From NORP233 sp050186825 (lineage in GTDB: Bacteria; Planctomycetota; J058), in assembly GCA_050186825.1 (NCBI GenBank), contig JBFWYD010000005.1, forward strand, positions 155,187 through 219,186: 64,000 bases of DNA, in the 5' to 3' direction. Within the stretch, counting starts at the first letter, position 1. Every line of letters begins with the position of its first letter. The position numbers were made by a program, and so were the translations under genes. Positions 42,838 to 51,265 of this stretch are shown piece by piece. A model generated the notes under the pieces. It did no database searches, had not been told where the DNA came from, and was given only the letters and a program-made list of their open reading frames with translations.

Positions 42838-43884
42838 ATGGCCGTCGAGTACATGACCTTCCAGGAAGTCCTGGAGGAGCTGCAGATCGACGAAGAAGAG
42901 CTGAAGCGTCTCGTCTCCAACGCCGAGCTGCGGGGCTTCCGCGCCGGCAGCAGCATGAAGTTCAAGCGCGACGACGTGATGAACCTCAAGCAGGGACGCG
43001 AGACCGAGCCGACGATCATCCTGACCGACTCGGATCAGGAGATGGGGATCGCGGAGAGCTCGGACGAGCTGATCCTCGAGGACTCGACCTCGGACACGGT
43101 GATCCACATCGGCGACATCATGGGCGGCGCGCGCTCGGGGTCGCAGCAGGAGATCATCTTCGACACGACCGAGGAGTACACGGTCTCCCCGCACGACAGC
43201 GAGCCCATGGGCTCGGGCAGCCGCGGCATGTCGCACAGCCGCGGCGCGCCCGGCGGCATGTCCGGGATGTCGGGCATGAGCGGGATGTCGGGCATGAGCG
43301 GCATGTCCGGGATGTCGGGCATGAGCGGGATGAGCGGGATGTCCGGCAGCAGCGGCTTCGCCTCGGCCTCCGGCATGGAGCTCCAGAGCAGCGACATGTC
43401 GAGCTCGGGGATGAGCGGCATGTCGGGGTTGTCGGGCTTCGAGAGCGATGACTCCATGGACCCCGAGGCCGTGATCCCCACGGTCGAGGTGCCCTCGATC
43501 TCGGAGGACATGGGCCTGGTCGAGACCGAGAGCGACGCGGCCCTGGTCGAGGTGGGCTCCGACGAGTCGATGGAGACCGAGGCCTTCGAGCTCATGGACG
43601 AGTCGGGCGAGACCGACGGCGTGGCGGGCGTGGGCGAGGCCAAGCGCGGCCAGTCCAAGCGCTCGGCGCGCATGTCGCAGTCGTCGCGGATGCGCGCGCT
43701 GGAGATGGAGCAGAAGCGCAGCCACGCCGGCTGGACGATCGGCCTGCTGCTGATCCTGATCCTGCTCTCGCTCCAGTTCATGATCCTCTACAGCGAGCTG
43801 CTGGGCAGCACCCACGACTGGGCGCTCCAGCTCACGAGCCCGCTGCGGAACATGGTGGACTCGATCTACGCCAGCATGAGCTAG
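42838..43884 (+). CDS. Helix-turn-helix protein with GMS repeats and C-terminal membrane anchor
   Basis: A 348-residue protein with GGAG five bases before the ATG. Residues 1-50 (MTFQEVLEELQIDEEELKRL to SMKFKRDDV) form an excisionase/MerR-like winged helix. Residues about 50-110 are acidic. Residues about 135-165 are a GMS/GMSGMSS repeat of about ten units. Residues about 190-265 are acidic and Ser-rich. A basic patch precedes one membrane helix at about 299-320, leaving a short exterior tail. A tail-anchored DNA-binding-like protein is unusual; the HTH may instead bind protein. The repeat DNA (ATGTCGGGC variants) is prone to length change. Confidence 0.75.
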   Translation: MAVEYMTFQEVLEELQIDEEELKRLVSNAELRGFRAGSSMKFKRDDVMNLKQGRETEPTIILTDSDQEMGIAESSDELILEDSTSDTVIHIGDIMGGARSGSQQEIIFDTTEEYTVSPHDSEPMGSGSRGMSHSRGAPGGMSGMSGMSGMSGMSGMSGMSGMSGMSGMSGSSGFASASGMELQSSDMSSSGMSGMSGLSGFESDDSMDPEAVIPTVEVPSISEDMGLVETESDAALVEVGSDESMETEAFELMDESGETDGVAGVGEAKRGQSKRSARMSQSSRMRALEMEQKRSHAGWTIGLLLILILLSLQFMILYSELLGSTHDWALQLTSPLRNMVDSIYASMS

Positions 43885-43943
43885 TAGCGGCCGGCGCGAG
43901 CCTCCGCGAGTCAGCCCGAGAGTCAGCCCCGCGAGTCAGCCGC

Positions 43944-43970
43944 CGGGCCCCGTGAACCTCACGGGGCCCG
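43944..43970. terminator. Bidirectional terminator hairpin between convergent genes
   Basis: CGGGCCCCGTGA (43944-43955) and TCACGGGGCCCG (43959-43970) form a perfect 12-bp stem with a 3-base loop. It lies between the GMS gene and the minus-strand gene, whose stop codon is in the stem. Upstream are three direct GAGTCAGCC repeats. Confidence 0.6.
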
Positions 43971-44417
43971 CGCCGTTCCGGAGCGGGCAGCGGCGACGAG
44001 GTCGCGCAGGGCCAGGCCCTCGACCACGTGTCCCCATACGCGCGTCGCGATGAAGCCGAGCACCAGCGGGGTGGGGCTGAGGTCCCAGAGGGCGGCGCCG
44101 CCCACGAGCGCGGCCGTCGCGAGCAGCATCCGGTAGAAGCTCAGCCCGAGGGTCGCCCCGACGACGCCCGCGGCATCGCGGTCGAAGCCGATCAGCGCGC
44201 CGAGCAGCCAGCTAGCGCACACCGCCTGCCCCACCGCGTGCCCGAACACGAGGGCGGTCCCGGCGCGGGCCTCGCCGCGGCCCGTGAGCCACAGGGCCCC
44301 GAGCAGCGCGATCACGCTCGCCAGGGCGACCTGGCCCACGGCGCGCGAGGCGACGCGGCGCCGGACGCCGGAGGCCAGCTGGGGGCGGGGGTCGTTCACG
44401 GGGGCATGGTGCCCCAT
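43959..44417 (-). CDS. Small integral membrane protein, unknown function
   Basis: A 152-residue protein with four hydrophobic segments of about 20 residues (starting near 27, 52, 83 and 110) and Arg-rich cytoplasmic ends. The overall pattern recalls AtpI/ATP-synthase-I-like or other four-helix proteins, but no diagnostic motif is seen. It is divergent from the receiver-like gene. Confidence 0.6.
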   Translation of the reverse strand: MGHHAPVNDPRPQLASGVRRRVASRAVGQVALASVIALLGALWLTGRGEARAGTALVFGHAVGQAVCASWLLGALIGFDRDAAGVVGATLGLSFYRMLLATAALVGGAALWDLSPTPLVLGFIATRVWGHVVEGLALRDLVAAARSGTARAP

Positions 44418-44554
44418 CCGGGCGGCCGGGCCAGCCTCGGTGGGACAAGGCTTTGGGTCCGCGGACGTGCAGAACGAAACGAGCAGGGCGTTGCAGAAGG
44501 GAACGTTCGGCCCCGGGGCGGGTCACAAGGCGTGGCGGGACGCGCGGAGTCGGC

Positions 44555-44570
44555 TGGCAAGAGCCGTGCT
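44555..44570 (+). promoter_or_regulatory. Possible sigma-54 (-24/-12) promoter
   Basis: TGGCAAGAGCCGTGCT has GG and GC elements with the 12-base spacing of sigma-54 promoters. It lies 32 bases before the receiver-like start and leaves room for the GGAGG at 44589-44593. The -12 side has GTGC rather than TTGC. Support is from pattern only. Confidence 0.3.
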
Positions 44571-44601
44571 CCTGGGGAATGGGGGCGTGGAGGTATCCGA
44601 G

Positions 44602-44904
44602 ATGAAGCGACTGACGGTGCTGGTGGTGGAGAAGGAGGCGCCGCTTCGGGAGGCCTTGCGCCGGACCCTCCAGCGACGTGGCTACGAGGTCCTGGTGGCC
44701 GAGAGCCGGCAGGAGGGCTACGACGTCATGGACGAGATGGCCCCGGACATCCTGATCCTGGACGATCCGGCCCAGGAGCGCGCCTACCGGCTGGTGTGGC
44801 TGAACGGCGAGGTCCCCGACACGCGGGTCGAGCTCGTCGACCTCGAGACCGAGGACCTGCACCACCAGCTCGACGACCTGCTCGACTCGCGCTTCGTCGC
44901 CTGA
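44602..44904 (+). CDS. Degenerate response-regulator receiver-like protein
   Basis: A 100-residue protein; GGAGG is eight bases before the ATG. TVLVVEKEAPLREALRRTLQRRGYEVLVAES and DILILDDP resemble strands 1-3 of a receiver, with a candidate phospho-Asp. The acidic pair is reduced to Glu-Lys, the later Lys is not seen, and the domain is about 20 residues short. It is probably a non-phosphorylated pseudo-receiver or interaction module. Confidence 0.6.
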   Translation: MKRLTVLVVEKEAPLREALRRTLQRRGYEVLVAESRQEGYDVMDEMAPDILILDDPAQERAYRLVWLNGEVPDTRVELVDLETEDLHHQLDDLLDSRFVA

Positions 44905-44923
44905 GCGGATGGCGTGAGCGGGT

Positions 44924-45007
44924 GCGGAGACCGAGCTGGGCTCGGTCACGCCGCTTGCGCCGAGAGGGCGGCGCCCGGGCGCTGCGCGGCCGAACGGCGC
45001 CCTCTCG
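44924..45007 (+). other. Palindromic two-hairpin element, copy B (leader of SSB-like gene)
   Basis: GCGG (44924-44927) and CCGC (44951-44954) enclose GACCGAGC-TGG-GCTCGGTC (44929-44947). Hairpin 2 pairs CGAGAGGGC (44961-44969) with GCCCTCTCG (44999-45007) around a loop with CCGGGCGCTGCGC. Compared with copy A, the first stem changes an A-T pair to G-C on both sides, while the loop and linker motifs are kept. It ends 37 bases before the next start codon. Confidence 0.65.
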
Positions 45008-45044
45008 TTGCGGCTGGACCCTACGCGAGTTAGCGTGAGGCCCC

Positions 45045-45620
45045 GTGGGAAACCTCAATCAGTTCTATCTCATGGGCAGGATCGCCCACGCTCCCGAGGT
45101 CCAGGGGGAGGTCGTCCTCCTCGCCGTGTCGCCCGGCACGGGCCACAGGGCTCCTCGCTCCGCGCCGCCCCTGCGCCTCCTGGCCAGCGGCCCTCAGTTC
45201 GAGCCGGCGAAGGCCCTAAGCGAGGGCCAGGCCGTGCTCCTGCGCGGCCAGCTCCGTCAGGACGACGGCGGGCTGAGCGCGCACGTCCAGGCCATCGAGC
45301 TCCTGGTCGGCGAGGGCGGCCACGGCGGCGGCGGCGCCGCCGACGCGAGCGGTGAGCGCACCCGGCCGCCGCGCAAGCGGCGGCGGCGCCGGCGCGAGCC
45401 GCGGGGCCCGCGCGAGGGCGGCGAGGAGGGCGGCGCGCACGAGGGCGGCGCGCACGAGGGCGGCGAGGGCCACTCCGGCGAGGGCCGCTCCAGCGAGCCC
45501 GTCGAGCGGGCGCCGCGTCCGGCGGCGCCTCCCCTGCCGCCGCCGAAGCCGATCGCGGTCGAGGCGCAGCGGCCTGCGCCGCCGCCCGATCCCTCCTTCA
45601 AGACGGACATGCCCTTCTGA
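45045..45620 (+). CDS. Divergent single-stranded-DNA-binding-like protein
   Basis: A 191-residue protein with a GTG start. NQFYLMGRIAHAPEV recalls the first OB-fold strand of SSB (xNxVxLxGRLxxDPE), and residues 40-90 (PLRLLASG, GQAVLLRGQLRQDDGG, HVQAIELL) fit the remaining strands. A linker rich in Arg (RKRRRRRRE) then in EGGAH repeats and Pro leads to a C-terminal DMPF. This matches the acidic-hydrophobic tip (DDDIPF) by which SSB recruits DNA-repair proteins. It could be an auxiliary SSB or PriB-like protein. The stop overlaps the next start by one base. Confidence 0.6.
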   Translation: MGNLNQFYLMGRIAHAPEVQGEVVLLAVSPGTGHRAPRSAPPLRLLASGPQFEPAKALSEGQAVLLRGQLRQDDGGLSAHVQAIELLVGEGGHGGGGAADASGERTRPPRKRRRRRREPRGPREGGEEGGAHEGGAHEGGEGHSGEGRSSEPVERAPRPAAPPLPPPKPIAVEAQRPAPPPDPSFKTDMPF

Positions 45621-46975
45621 TGCGCGGCGGGGTCCGGCGCTCCGGGCCGGGCCTCCGGCTGCCTGGGCACCTGGCACGCGTCAGGGCCGTGCTCCTCGGG
45701 GCCGCGCTCGTGGCGCTCGTGGGTCACCCGGCCGCGGGCGCCGACCTCGGCCGCTTCAAGCGCGCCTGGGGCGAGGCCGCGCGCCAGGAAGGCGAGGCGC
45801 GGACCAAGGCGCAGGCGGCCGCGCTCGAGGCCCTGGCTCAGGAGCCCGACCCCAAGGGCGCCGACCTGCTCCTGCGCTTCGCCCTCGACCCCGCCCTCGA
45901 GTTCCCCGCGCGCGACGCGGCCCAGGCCGCGCTCGCCCAGTCGCTGGGCTCGCCCGAGGTCCTGGCCTGGGCCGCCGAGGCCCTGGCCGCCAAGGGCAAG
46001 GCCCCGCGCAAGGTGGTGCTCTGCGAGGCGCTCGCGCCGCGCGCGGCGGAGCCCAAGGCGACCGTGGCCCTGCTCGCGGCGCTCGCGGACAAGGAGCCCG
46101 CTGCCGCGAGCGCCGCGGTCCGCGCGCTCGCGGGCGTGAAGGACAGGGCTGTCGTCGCGGCGCTGGTCGACCTCCTCGGCAAGAGCCAGGGGCGGCTCGC
46201 GGGCGATGCGCGCGAGGCCCTCGAGGGCCTGACCGGCGAGCGGCATCCGAGCGCCGAGGAGTGGAAGAGCTGGTGGGCCGCCCACCAGGAGGGCTACGAC
46301 CCCGCGGCCCCGCGGCCCGCGCCGGAGGGCGAGGGTGGGGCGGAGGAAGGCGGCCGCTCGCGCACGATCACGCGCTTGGCTCCGCCCGGGAAGGGCGGGC
46401 GCACGGTCTACGAGCGCGTCGAGAGCCAGCGCGTCTTGTTCGTGGTCGACGTCTCGGGCTCGATGCAGGTCCGGACCCTCGACAGCGAGCAGCGCGACCG
46501 CTCGCGCCTGGAGTACGTCAAGGAGGCGCTGAGCGCGGCGATCGAGGAGCAGCTCCCCGAGGAGGCCCAGTTCGGCGTGATCGCCTTCTCGAGCGCCGTC
46601 CAGGCCATGAAGCCCAAGCTGATCAAGGCTAGCGCCGCGAACAAGAAGAAGGCCGTGGCCTGGGTGCGCGGGCTGCGGCTCCAGGGCGAGACCAACGTCT
46701 ACGCCGCGCTGGAGGCGGCCTTCGCGGTCCCGGGCGTGGACACGATCTACTTCCTCGGCGACGGCGTGGCCAGCGAGGGCAAGACGATCATCACCACCGA
46801 GCTGCTGGGCCAAGTGCGCCGCTGGAACGCGGGGCGCGGGGTCAAGATCCACACCATCGGCTTCCTGGCCGGCGACGGCAAGGCGCTGGGGATCGTGCAG
46901 GACAAGGGGATGGCCAAGGAGCTCCTCGGGGCCCTGGCCAAGGACAACGATGGGACCTCTCGCTTCTTCGAGTAG
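45620..46975 (+). CDS. Exported HEAT-repeat protein with von Willebrand factor A domain
   Basis: A 451-residue protein whose ATG overlaps the upstream stop (TGATG). There is a signal peptide (about 22-40). Helical HEAT-like repeats span about 45-205 (VAALVDLLGKSQGRLAGDAREAL). An acidic Gly linker precedes the vWA domain (about 270-445), which has a full MIDAS: DVSGSM, the Thr in GETNVYAAL and the Asp in FLGDGVA. It is likely a metal-dependent adhesion or assembly factor outside the membrane. It is followed after nine bases by a McrB-like ATPase, a pairing reminiscent of MoxR/vWA chaperone systems. Confidence 0.82.
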   Translation: MRGGVRRSGPGLRLPGHLARVRAVLLGAALVALVGHPAAGADLGRFKRAWGEAARQEGEARTKAQAAALEALAQEPDPKGADLLLRFALDPALEFPARDAAQAALAQSLGSPEVLAWAAEALAAKGKAPRKVVLCEALAPRAAEPKATVALLAALADKEPAAASAAVRALAGVKDRAVVAALVDLLGKSQGRLAGDAREALEGLTGERHPSAEEWKSWWAAHQEGYDPAAPRPAPEGEGGAEEGGRSRTITRLAPPGKGGRTVYERVESQRVLFVVDVSGSMQVRTLDSEQRDRSRLEYVKEALSAAIEEQLPEEAQFGVIAFSSAVQAMKPKLIKASAANKKKAVAWVRGLRLQGETNVYAALEAAFAVPGVDTIYFLGDGVASEGKTIITTELLGQVRRWNAGRGVKIHTIGFLAGDGKALGIVQDKGMAKELLGALAKDNDGTSRFFE

Positions 46976-46984
46976 CAGGGCGTC

Positions 46985-49900
46985 GTGAGCATGACCCTCG
47001 CCCCCACCGCCCAGGACTTCCTCAGCGACGAGGCGGCCGTCGAGGCCGCCCTGGCCGTGGACCGCCAGCGCCGCGCGGCCCTCTCGGAGCTGCGCGACGC
47101 CTTCGAGGACTTCCGCGACGGCCGCGGCGACCTCCAGGGCCTGGCCGCGCGCCTGCGCCAGGCCTTGTGGGAGGTCTACTCGGGGCCGCAGGGCGCCCCG
47201 AAGAACCTGTGGGGCTTCGAGAACGAGGACGAGCGGGCCTTCGTGGTCCGCCTGGCGCAGGCCGCCGGGCGCCGCGAGGACCTGGAGCTCGACGCGGTGG
47301 TGGGCGCCTACCTCGAGGAGCTCCCGCGCGACGACGACGAGCGCGTCCAGCAGCTCCTGGCCTTCGGCGAGCTGGTCGCGAGCATCGACGCGCACGGCGC
47401 CGACGGCGACCCGCGCCTGGGCGTGGGGCCGGCCGCCTGCTTCCTGACCTTCGCCTGGCACTGCCTGAGCTCGGGGCGCGAGCCGGTGTTCCTGTTCGAG
47501 ACCAACCGCGCGATCAAGCTCCTGGCGGGCATGGGCCTGCTCGGCGCGCAGCCCGGGCGCGACATGGAGGCCCGCTTCGCCACCTTCTACCGGGTGGCGC
47601 GCGCGCTCGAGGACTCGCTGGCCGCGGCGCCCAAGCTGATGCGGGCCGGTTGGGCGGTCGAGCACGCGCTGGCGCACGTGCTCGAGCGCGCGGCCGGCGT
47701 CCCCGGCGGGGGCGAGACCGACCCCGGCCGTTCGGGGCTCTGGAAGCCGCGCTCGCGCGAGGAGCTGCGCGCCGAGCTCGAGCCGGCGGGCGCGGCGGTC
47801 GCCGAGCCGCGGCCGACTGGTGAGCCTCGGCCGACCATCGAGCCCCCGCGCAGCGGCTCGCACGACCGCCCGGTGATCCTGCCACCGCGCGCCGCGCGCG
47901 ATGACTCGTCCAGCGGCGACCAGGCCCCGGTGGGCCCCGTGATCGAGCGCCCCGGCCGCCGCGGGGACGAGTCCGAGGTGGACCTCGAGCCGCTCGAGCT
48001 CATGGGCAGCCAGGTGCGGGAGGTCGAGGAGTCCGACCTCGAGCTCGACTCGCTCGAGGACTCGGGGGTGGTCCCGATCCAGCTCGACGACGACGACCTC
48101 CCCCAGGCCCAGACCCCGCCCGAGCCGGAGCCCGCGCCGAGGAAGAAGAAGAGCAAGGTGGTCTACGCGGACGCCAACGCGCCGGCGCCGGCCGAGGCGG
48201 AGCGCGCGGGGGGGGCGACCTTCGAGCGCGGCGACTCGTCGCGCAAGAAGGTGATCTACGCCGACGCGCAGGTGCTGGACACGCATCCCAGCGGGATCAG
48301 CCTCGAGGACGCGCTCCCGCCGGACCGCTCGGCCGGGGCCTTCTTCCCCCAGGACGAGTCCCTCGCGCGCGAGGAGCGCGAGCGCGCGGAGCGGGCCGAC
48401 CAGGCGCGGCGCAAGCAGGAGACCCGGCGCATCCAGCGCGCGCGAGATGAAGAGGATGAGCGCCAGCGGGTCGAGGAGCAGCAGCGGGTCGCGGAGGAGC
48501 GCCGCGCGCGCGAGGAGGAGGAGCGCCGCCGGCAGGAGGCGCTCGACAAGCAGCTCGAGGCGGCCCAGCGGGTCGCGGCCAAGCTGGCCTACGAGGCGCG
48601 CCAGGCCGCGGCCGCGGCCGGGATCGAGGTCCAGTACGCCCCCGAGGTCCGCGAGGACGACCTCTCCCAGGACGCGAGCTCCGAGCTGATGCGCGCGCTC
48701 GGCCAGCCGCTCGACCCGGGCTCCTCGGGCGAGTCGAGCTCCGAGGTCCTCGCCTCCCTGCGCGGCGGCCAGGACGAGGAGGAGGACGACGACCGGGACG
48801 ACGACGAGGACCTCGACCGCCTGGACCTCGTGGACGAGGACGAGGACGAGGACGACGACGAGGACGACGGGTTCGACCTGGTCGACGAGGACGAGGACGA
48901 GGACGACCTCGGGCCCGAGGACGAGCCCAGCGCCTCGTCGGTCGACCGCGCGCTCGACCTCTCCTCGGACGAGACCCCGGCCCTCGAGGACTCCGAGTCC
49001 ACGGATGCGCCGCGGATCCTGATCGAGGACAGCACCAGCAACGACGCCTGGAGCCGCCCCGAGGTCGAGGAGGTGCGCACGCGCCGCTACGAGGCTCCCG
49101 CGCCGGCGACCGTCGACCCCGAGGCGCGCACGCGCCGCTACCCCGAGCCGCGCCCGCCCCTGGCGCCCACCAAGCGCTACGAGGCGCACGAGGACCCGGG
49201 CTCCTTCCGGACCAGCGCTCGAGAGGGCTCCCGTCGTGAGACTCGCGAGGCCGGCCCCGGCGACGGCTCGGACCAGGTGGCCGCCGCGCTGGTCTCCGAG
49301 TTCCGCAGCGAGGTGGTCCACACCAGCCGCGGCGGCGAGGACGACCGGCCGGCCGCGGACGCCTCCGACGAGCGGATCGCGCACGACCTCTACCTCGACC
49401 CCGAGCTGTGGCGCGACATGGAGGAGGCGGTCGAGCAGCGCGGCTCGCTGCTCCTGACCGGCCCCCCGGGCGCGGGCAAGACCTACGTGGCGCGCCGGCT
49501 GGGGATCCACCTCGCCGGGCACGACGACCGCCTGCTCGTCGTGCGCTTCCACCCCGACCTCGGCTACGCCGACCTGATCGACGGTCCGCAGGGCTCGGGG
49601 CTGGTGCGCGCCCTCTGCGAGCGCGCCCTCGACGAGCCGCAGCGTCGCTTCGTGCTGCTCCTCGACGAGCTCGACCGCGGCGACGCGGCCCGCGCCCTGG
49701 GCGAGTTCCTCGGCGCGCTCAGCGAGCGCGGGCGCCGGATCCGACTCGGGCGCAGCCACGAGGGCTTCGTCGTGCCGCGCAACCTCGTGGTGCTCGGCAC
49801 TGCGCGCGGCCTGCCCCACGACCCGGCCCTGGGCGGGCGCTTCCCCGTGGTCGAGCTGACCGGCGACCCCGCGGTGCTGCGCCGCTTCCTCGCCCATCGC

Positions 49901-50125
49901 CGCCCGGGCTTCGAGTGGGTCGCCGACCTCTACGCCGCCCTGCTGGCTCGCCTGCGCGAGACCGGCCACGCGGTGACCATCGGCCACGGCCTCCTGCTCG
50001 ACCCCGAGCTCGACCTGACCCGCCTCAAGGGCACCTGGCGGCGCGAGGTCCTCCCCTGGCTGCGCAGCCAGGGCGTGGAGCCGGCCGGCCTCCGCTTCGA
50101 GGACCTCCGCCCGCGCGACGGCTGA
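46985..50125 (+). CDS. McrB/MoxR-like AAA+ ATPase with long acidic linker
   Basis: A 1046-residue protein. The first 235 residues form a helical domain (NLWGFENEDERAFVVRLAQ, VGPAACFLTFAWHCL) that I do not recognise. Residues about 260-400 are low complexity, with two copies of a K(V)VIYADA motif. Residues about 460-530 are a charged coiled coil, and about 595-650 run Asp/Glu. The AAA+ core is at about 800-1040: LLLTGPPGAGKTYVARRL Walker A (about 825), VLLLDELDRGD Walker B (about 889) and LVVLGTARGL sensor 1. No McrC-like nuclease is nearby, so a chaperone-like role with the vWA protein is more likely than restriction. Confidence 0.75.
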   Translation: MSMTLAPTAQDFLSDEAAVEAALAVDRQRRAALSELRDAFEDFRDGRGDLQGLAARLRQALWEVYSGPQGAPKNLWGFENEDERAFVVRLAQAAGRREDLELDAVVGAYLEELPRDDDERVQQLLAFGELVASIDAHGADGDPRLGVGPAACFLTFAWHCLSSGREPVFLFETNRAIKLLAGMGLLGAQPGRDMEARFATFYRVARALEDSLAAAPKLMRAGWAVEHALAHVLERAAGVPGGGETDPGRSGLWKPRSREELRAELEPAGAAVAEPRPTGEPRPTIEPPRSGSHDRPVILPPRAARDDSSSGDQAPVGPVIERPGRRGDESEVDLEPLELMGSQVREVEESDLELDSLEDSGVVPIQLDDDDLPQAQTPPEPEPAPRKKKSKVVYADANAPAPAEAERAGGATFERGDSSRKKVIYADAQVLDTHPSGISLEDALPPDRSAGAFFPQDESLAREERERAERADQARRKQETRRIQRARDEEDERQRVEEQQRVAEERRAREEEERRRQEALDKQLEAAQRVAAKLAYEARQAAAAAGIEVQYAPEVREDDLSQDASSELMRALGQPLDPGSSGESSSEVLASLRGGQDEEEDDDRDDDEDLDRLDLVDEDEDEDDDEDDGFDLVDEDEDEDDLGPEDEPSASSVDRALDLSSDETPALEDSESTDAPRILIEDSTSNDAWSRPEVEEVRTRRYEAPAPATVDPEARTRRYPEPRPPLAPTKRYEAHEDPGSFRTSAREGSRRETREAGPGDGSDQVAAALVSEFRSEVVHTSRGGEDDRPAADASDERIAHDLYLDPELWRDMEEAVEQRGSLLLTGPPGAGKTYVARRLGIHLAGHDDRLLVVRFHPDLGYADLIDGPQGSGLVRALCERALDEPQRRFVLLLDELDRGDAARALGEFLGALSERGRRIRLGRSHEGFVVPRNLVVLGTARGLPHDPALGGRFPVVELTGDPAVLRRFLAHRRPGFEWVADLYAALLARLRETGHAVTIGHGLLLDPELDLTRLKGTWRREVLPWLRSQGVEPAGLRFEDLRPRDG

Positions 50126-50139
50126 GCGAGCGTCAGCCG
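50119..50139. terminator. Small hairpin spanning both stop codons of convergent genes
   Basis: CGGCTGA (50119-50125) pairs with TCAGCCG (50133-50139). The stops of the AAA+ gene and of the zinc-ribbon gene lie in opposite arms. Confidence 0.4.
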
Positions 50140-50771
50140 GCCGAGCCGAGGGGCTGGCGCTTGGCGTCGAGGACCAGGGCCTCGACGGCGTCCAGGAAGG
50201 CCTCGCGCTCGGGCGGGGGGCCTTCGCCCCAGTGGAGGTGGCGGCCGCCGTCGCCGGCAGGGACCCACTCGCCGAGCACGGTGTGAGGGCGGCCCGTGCC
50301 GACGTCGAGCCCGAGCTCGAGGGTCAGGTAGCGGAAGGTCGTGCCGCCGCCGGCGCGGAGGAAGGCGCCGGCCACGAAGATCGCCTCGGCCTGGCGGCGG
50401 GGCGGCGGGAGCTGGACCAGCGCCAGGCCCAGGCCGCCGCTGCGCTCGTGGAAGCTGCCCTCGAGGCCAGCGGGCTCGAGGCGCTCCGCGGGGTCGAGCT
50501 TGCTCGCGACCACCTCCCAGCCCTTGCGCAGCAGCTCGCCCTTGGCGTCGAGGACCAGGCCCAGCAGGTAGGGCGGGCCCTGGAGGCACATCGCGGGCAG
50601 GAAGGCGTGGGCGAAGGAGTAGTGATGCCGGCGCGGCGTCCCCTGCTCCAGGCTCAGGGCCAGGGGCACGCGCATCACCTCGCCGCAGCCCTTGCAGCGC
50701 CCGCGCCGGCCGCCGGCCTCGTCGGGGAGCTTGAAGGACTTGCCGCAGGCCTGGCAGGTGAAGCGGATCAC
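50133..50771 (-). CDS. CxxC zinc-ribbon protein, unknown function
   Basis: A 212-residue protein with a GTG start. The N-terminus IRFTCQACGKSFKLPDEAGGRRGRCKGCG is an MJ0042-type zinc ribbon with two CxxC knuckles, frequent on planctomycete and myxobacterial regulatory proteins. The remaining 170 residues (AIFVAGAFLRAGGGTTFRYLTLELGLD) are beta-rich and unrecognised. No membrane helix is present. Confidence 0.7.
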   Translation of the reverse strand: MIRFTCQACGKSFKLPDEAGGRRGRCKGCGEVMRVPLALSLEQGTPRRHHYSFAHAFLPAMCLQGPPYLLGLVLDAKGELLRKGWEVVASKLDPAERLEPAGLEGSFHERSGGLGLALVQLPPPRRQAEAIFVAGAFLRAGGGTTFRYLTLELGLDVGTGRPHTVLGEWVPAGDGGRHLHWGEGPPPEREAFLDAVEALVLDAKRQPLGSAG

Positions 50772-50869
50772 GCCCTGGAGCCTACCTCCGCCCGTCGGGT
50801 GCGCCCACGCGCGCGCCTCGGGCGCAGGGCTCTGCGGCGCCGGGACCGGCGATCGCGTAGGCTGCCGCC

Positions 50870-51265
50870 ATGGAAGACCGCAAGCCGCTCCTGATCGGGA
50901 TGCTCGTGATCGTCGCCGTGGGGGTGTTCTTCGGGCTCCCCAAGCTGAACTGGTTCCGCTTCGAGCTCGCGATGCGCGATGCGATGAGCGACAAGGGCAT
51001 CGGGCGCTTCCCCACGCCGCAGCAGATGCTCGAGCTCTCCGACAAGGTCAAGGCGGAGGGCAAGGCCAAGGGCTTCGCGGACCTGACCACCTCGCTCCGG
51101 CTCGAGGAGCGGCCGATGCCCCCGGTCAAGTTCTGGTACCTCCAGGTCACGATGCGCTCCGGAAGCCACGAGCTGATGCTCGAGCGGCGCGTCGAGACGC
51201 AGCTCGGCGACGAGGAGCTCGACGTCCTCCGCCAGGGAGGCTGCGAGGTCAAGCTCGCCGAGTGA
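50870..51265 (+). CDS. Small membrane-anchored protein, unknown function
   Basis: A 131-residue protein with an N-terminal hydrophobic segment (LLIGMLVIVAVGVFFGL, about 7-23) and a soluble helical/beta domain that may face outward. Its stop overlaps the GTG of the PEP-synthase-like gene (GTGA), so the two are translationally coupled. No family is recognised. Confidence 0.68.
   Translation: MEDRKPLLIGMLVIVAVGVFFGLPKLNWFRFELAMRDAMSDKGIGRFPTPQQMLELSDKVKAEGKAKGFADLTTSLRLEERPMPPVKFWYLQVTMRSGSHELMLERRVETQLGDEELDVLRQGGCEVKLAE

Noticed and set aside
46985..50125. McrBC-type restriction system
   Set aside because: The ATPase core is McrB-like, but no McrC nuclease or modified-DNA-binding domain is recognisable around it.
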